Origin: Burkholderia gladioli
GTDB lineage: Bacteria; Pseudomonadota; Gammaproteobacteria; Burkholderiales; Burkholderiaceae
Direction of reading: 5' to 3'
Length of the DNA: 64,000 nucleotides
Assembly: GCF_000959725.1 (NCBI RefSeq)
Contig: NZ_CP009323.1
Coordinates: 4,402,001-4,466,000 of the forward strand
This document shows positions 61,886-64,000 of this stretch, one piece after another. Under the pieces are notes generated by a model. That model was given only the letters and a program-made list of their open reading frames with translations. It searched no databases and was not told the DNA's origin. The position numbers were made by a program, and so were the translations under genes. Each line of letters starts with the position of its first letter. Position 1 is the first letter of the stretch.

Positions 61886-64000
61886 ATGGAAAACACTTAC
61901 ACCCCCTCCCAAGCCCAACTGAGCGTCGGCGGAAAGGTTTGCCGCTATGTCGATCTGCCCACTCTTTTCGGCGACCGGTTGCGCGAATTGCCCGTCGTGC
62001 TGCGCCTTTTACTCGAGAACGTCATCCGCAACATGGAAGGCGCGGAGCGCGATCAGGCGATCGCCGCCATCCTCGGATGGACAACGCACGCGACGAGCGT
62101 TGAGGAAATTGCCTTTCAGCCGAACCGCGTACTGATGCACGACACGACCAGCACGCCCGCACTCGTCGATATCGCCGGCATGCGCGACGCGCTCGCCGAA
62201 GCTGGCGCGGATCCGTCTGCGCTCAATCCGGTGCTGCCGGTGGATTCGTCGGTGGATCATTCGCTCGCGGTTGAATACTTCGCGCGGCCCGACGCTGCGC
62301 CCGAAAACCTGAAGCTCGAACTGCGGCGCAACGCCGAACGCTATCGTTTCCTGCGCTGGGCGGCGAAGACGCTGTCGGGCGTGCGCATTCATCCGCCAGG
62401 CACGGGAATCATGCACACGATCAACCTCGAACAGCTCGCCACCGTGGTGACGACAGTCGAGCGCGACAGCGAAACCTGGGCCGTGCCCGATACGCTCATC
62501 GGCACCGACAGCCATACGCCGATGATCAACGGCATCGGTGTGCTCGGTTGGGGCGTGGGCGGACTGGAAGCGCAGACCGTGATGTTCGGTATGCCGGTGA
62601 TGCAGCGCATCCCGGACGTGATCGGCGTGCGGCTCACTGGCGCGTTGTGGACGGGTGCGCTCGCCACCGACCTCGCGCTGACGGTCACGCAAAGATTGCG
62701 CGAGATCGGTGTTTCGGGCGAGTTCGTCGAATTTTTCGGGCCAGGCGTGTCGACGTTGACAGCAGGCGATCGCGCGGTCGTCGCGAACATGGCGCCGGAA
62801 TATGGCGCATCGACTGGTTTCTTCCCAGTCGATCAGCACACGCTCGCCTATTTGCGCGCCACGAACCGCTCAGAGGGTTCGGTCCGCCTCGTCGAGGCGT
62901 TCACGCGCGCGGCGGGTTTGTGGTTCGATCCCGAAGGCGTGCCGCGCTATTCACGGACGATCGATATCGACCTGAGCACGATCGGCATGCATATCTCCGG
63001 TCCGCGCCGTCCGCAGGACCTGCTCGACTATTCTCAGACGCGCGAAGTTTTGTCAAAGCTGGTGTTCCAGCCCGCCGCGAAGCACGCGTTCATGCCGAAG
63101 CATCCCATCGCCATCGCCGCGATCACGAGTTGTACGAACACGTCCGATCCGGCGTTGCTGATCGCTGCGGGGTTGGTCGCGCGCAAGGCCCGTGCGCTTG
63201 GCCTGAAAGTGCCGTCGTGGATCAAGACCTCGCTCGGGCCGGGCTCGCCCGCCGCCGCCGCGTATCTCGAACGCGCGAAACTGATCGACGACCTGTCGGC
63301 GGTGGGCTTCGATATTGTGGGCTATGGCTGCACAACGTGCATCGGCAACTCCGGACCGCTCACCACGCCGATTCGCGAAGCGATGGCGGAAGAGACCGTG
63401 TATCCCGTCGCGATGCTCTCGGGTAATCGCAACTTTCCCGGCCGCATTCATCCCGATCTCGATCTCGGCTTCATCATGTCGCCTCCGCTCGTGATCGCTT
63501 TCGCGCTCGCGGGCGATGCGCAGGCCGATCTGAGCCGTGATCCGGTTCAACATACGCAGGACGGCAAGCCGATCTACCTGCGCGATCTCTGGCCCACACG
63601 CGATGAAGTGGCCGCGCTTGTCAAAGCCGCCGCCGATCCGCGCGACTATCCGCGAGCGTTCGCGCTCGCGAGTAGAAATCCCGCGTGGCACGATCTCGAC
63701 GCGCCTGAAACCGCGCGCTTTCCGTGGAATCCAGCGTCGACGGCATTGCGCCGACCGCCGTTCGCGTCGGCTTCGCAGGGCAGCCAGCTCGGCCACTACA
63801 GCGCGTATCCGCTCCTCGTGCTCGGCGACGACGTGACGACCGATCACATCTCGCCCGCCAGCGCGATTCCAAAAGACAGCTACGTCGCGGATTTCCTCGT
63901 CGAACGCGGCGACGATCGCGACGATCTCAACGTGTTCGCATCACGACGCGGCAACTGGGAAGTGATGGTGCGCGCCGCGTTCTATAACCGCACGCTCCTA
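61886..64000 (+). CDS. Aconitate hydratase (AcnA-type), 3' end outside the window
   Basis: 705 of an expected 880-900 residues are visible from the ATG at 61886. Iron-sulfur ligands are in AITSCTNTSD and GYGCTTCIGNSGPL (three Cys). Active-site blocks IGTDSHTPMINGIGVLGWGV and LSGNRNFPGRIHP are intact, as is the swivel-domain entry GDDVTTDHISPASAIP. Overall the features are AcnA-like. The context (lactonase, ACS transporter, porin on the other strand) suggests a catabolic paralogue for a tricarboxylate or related acid rather than the housekeeping enzyme. Confidence 0.93.
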   Translation, partial: MENTYTPSQAQLSVGGKVCRYVDLPTLFGDRLRELPVVLRLLLENVIRNMEGAERDQAIAAILGWTTHATSVEEIAFQPNRVLMHDTTSTPALVDIAGMRDALAEAGADPSALNPVLPVDSSVDHSLAVEYFARPDAAPENLKLELRRNAERYRFLRWAAKTLSGVRIHPPGTGIMHTINLEQLATVVTTVERDSETWAVPDTLIGTDSHTPMINGIGVLGWGVGGLEAQTVMFGMPVMQRIPDVIGVRLTGALWTGALATDLALTVTQRLREIGVSGEFVEFFGPGVSTLTAGDRAVVANMAPEYGASTGFFPVDQHTLAYLRATNRSEGSVRLVEAFTRAAGLWFDPEGVPRYSRTIDIDLSTIGMHISGPRRPQDLLDYSQTREVLSKLVFQPAAKHAFMPKHPIAIAAITSCTNTSDPALLIAAGLVARKARALGLKVPSWIKTSLGPGSPAAAAYLERAKLIDDLSAVGFDIVGYGCTTCIGNSGPLTTPIREAMAEETVYPVAMLSGNRNFPGRIHPDLDLGFIMSPPLVIAFALAGDAQADLSRDPVQHTQDGKPIYLRDLWPTRDEVAALVKAAADPRDYPRAFALASRNPAWHDLDAPETARFPWNPASTALRRPPFASASQGSQLGHYSAYPLLVLGDDVTTDHISPASAIPKDSYVADFLVERGDDRDDLNVFASRRGNWEVMVRAAFYNRTLL

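Overview
The window looks like a Burkholderiaceae replicon (Burkholderia, Paraburkholderia or Caballeronia type). The evidence is high GC with GC-rich third positions in the ordinary genes, an OmpC-type GC-rich porin, several LysR/TetR/AraC regulators, and IS3/IS110/IS5/IS1182 remnants of a burkholderial kind. It is a patchwork of metabolic genes and accessory DNA, and the stretch from about 10.4 to 28 kb is visibly less GC-rich than its surroundings.

Layout. 1-4.8 kb: small redox and stress genes (LOG protein end, TetR regulator with a double palindromic operator, aldo/keto reductase, DJ-1/PfpI plus monooxygenase pair divergent from a LysR gene). 5.3-7.9 kb: an IS3-family element cut by an IS110-family element. 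The IS110 leader contains a readable bridge-RNA-like set of guides that match both the insertion site and its own ends. 8.1-9.9 kb: an orphan DUF4157 (eCIS-core) protein. 10.4-11 kb: a ParD/ParE-like toxin-antitoxin pair whose toxin is frameshifted. 11.4-21 kb: a minus-strand defence operon, DUF4007 (SspB-like), large P-loop ATPase (SspC-like), PAPS-reductase-like PP-loop protein (SspD/DndC-like), then a double-GHKL kinase-like protein and an atypical receiver protein. This reads as a single-strand phosphorothioation module with an unusual two-gene partner where SspE would be expected. 21.2-23 kb: an AbiE toxin-antitoxin pair with a double operator.

23.7-28.1 kb: a STAND/TPR ATPase gene and an ATP-grasp ligase gene lie tail to tail, followed by a tyrosine recombinase gene. 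An exact 17-bp inverted repeat sits immediately before the start codon of both outward ends, and one copy also contains the recombinase stop codon. The geometry is that of an invertible segment that would swap which gene is co-transcribed with the recombinase while preserving both start codons. This is the most original candidate in the window.

28.8-39.3 kb: plasmid/ICE-like backbone (small paralogous genes, SET-domain protein, DUF932, large ParB-like protein, an StbABC-like minus-strand operon) ending in a region with twelve direct ACGCA words, a possible oriT or StbA/ParB-binding region. 39.4-40.5 kb: decayed IS5 and IS1182 fragments. 40.7-45 kb: a BlaI-type repressor, a fusion of a BlaR1-like M56 peptidase with an S11 DD-peptidase, a Tat-type class A beta-lactamase and an acyltransferase, translationally coupled. 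45-51.3 kb: GST, AraC/GyrI regulator and a graveyard of fragments (FAD oxidase end, 23-bp tandem repeats, ABC exporter, phage portal, acyltransferase) with intact HU-like and histidine-kinase genes. 52-57.6 kb: amino-acid catabolism (periplasmic binding protein, asparaginase, threonine-synthase-like enzyme, ornithine-cyclodeaminase-like enzyme, YheO/DauR-like regulator). 57.9-64 kb: porin, MFS transporter and lactonase on the minus strand, divergent from an aconitase that runs off the window, with a shared palindrome between them.

All family names come from reading the translated sequences by eye. No database search was run.
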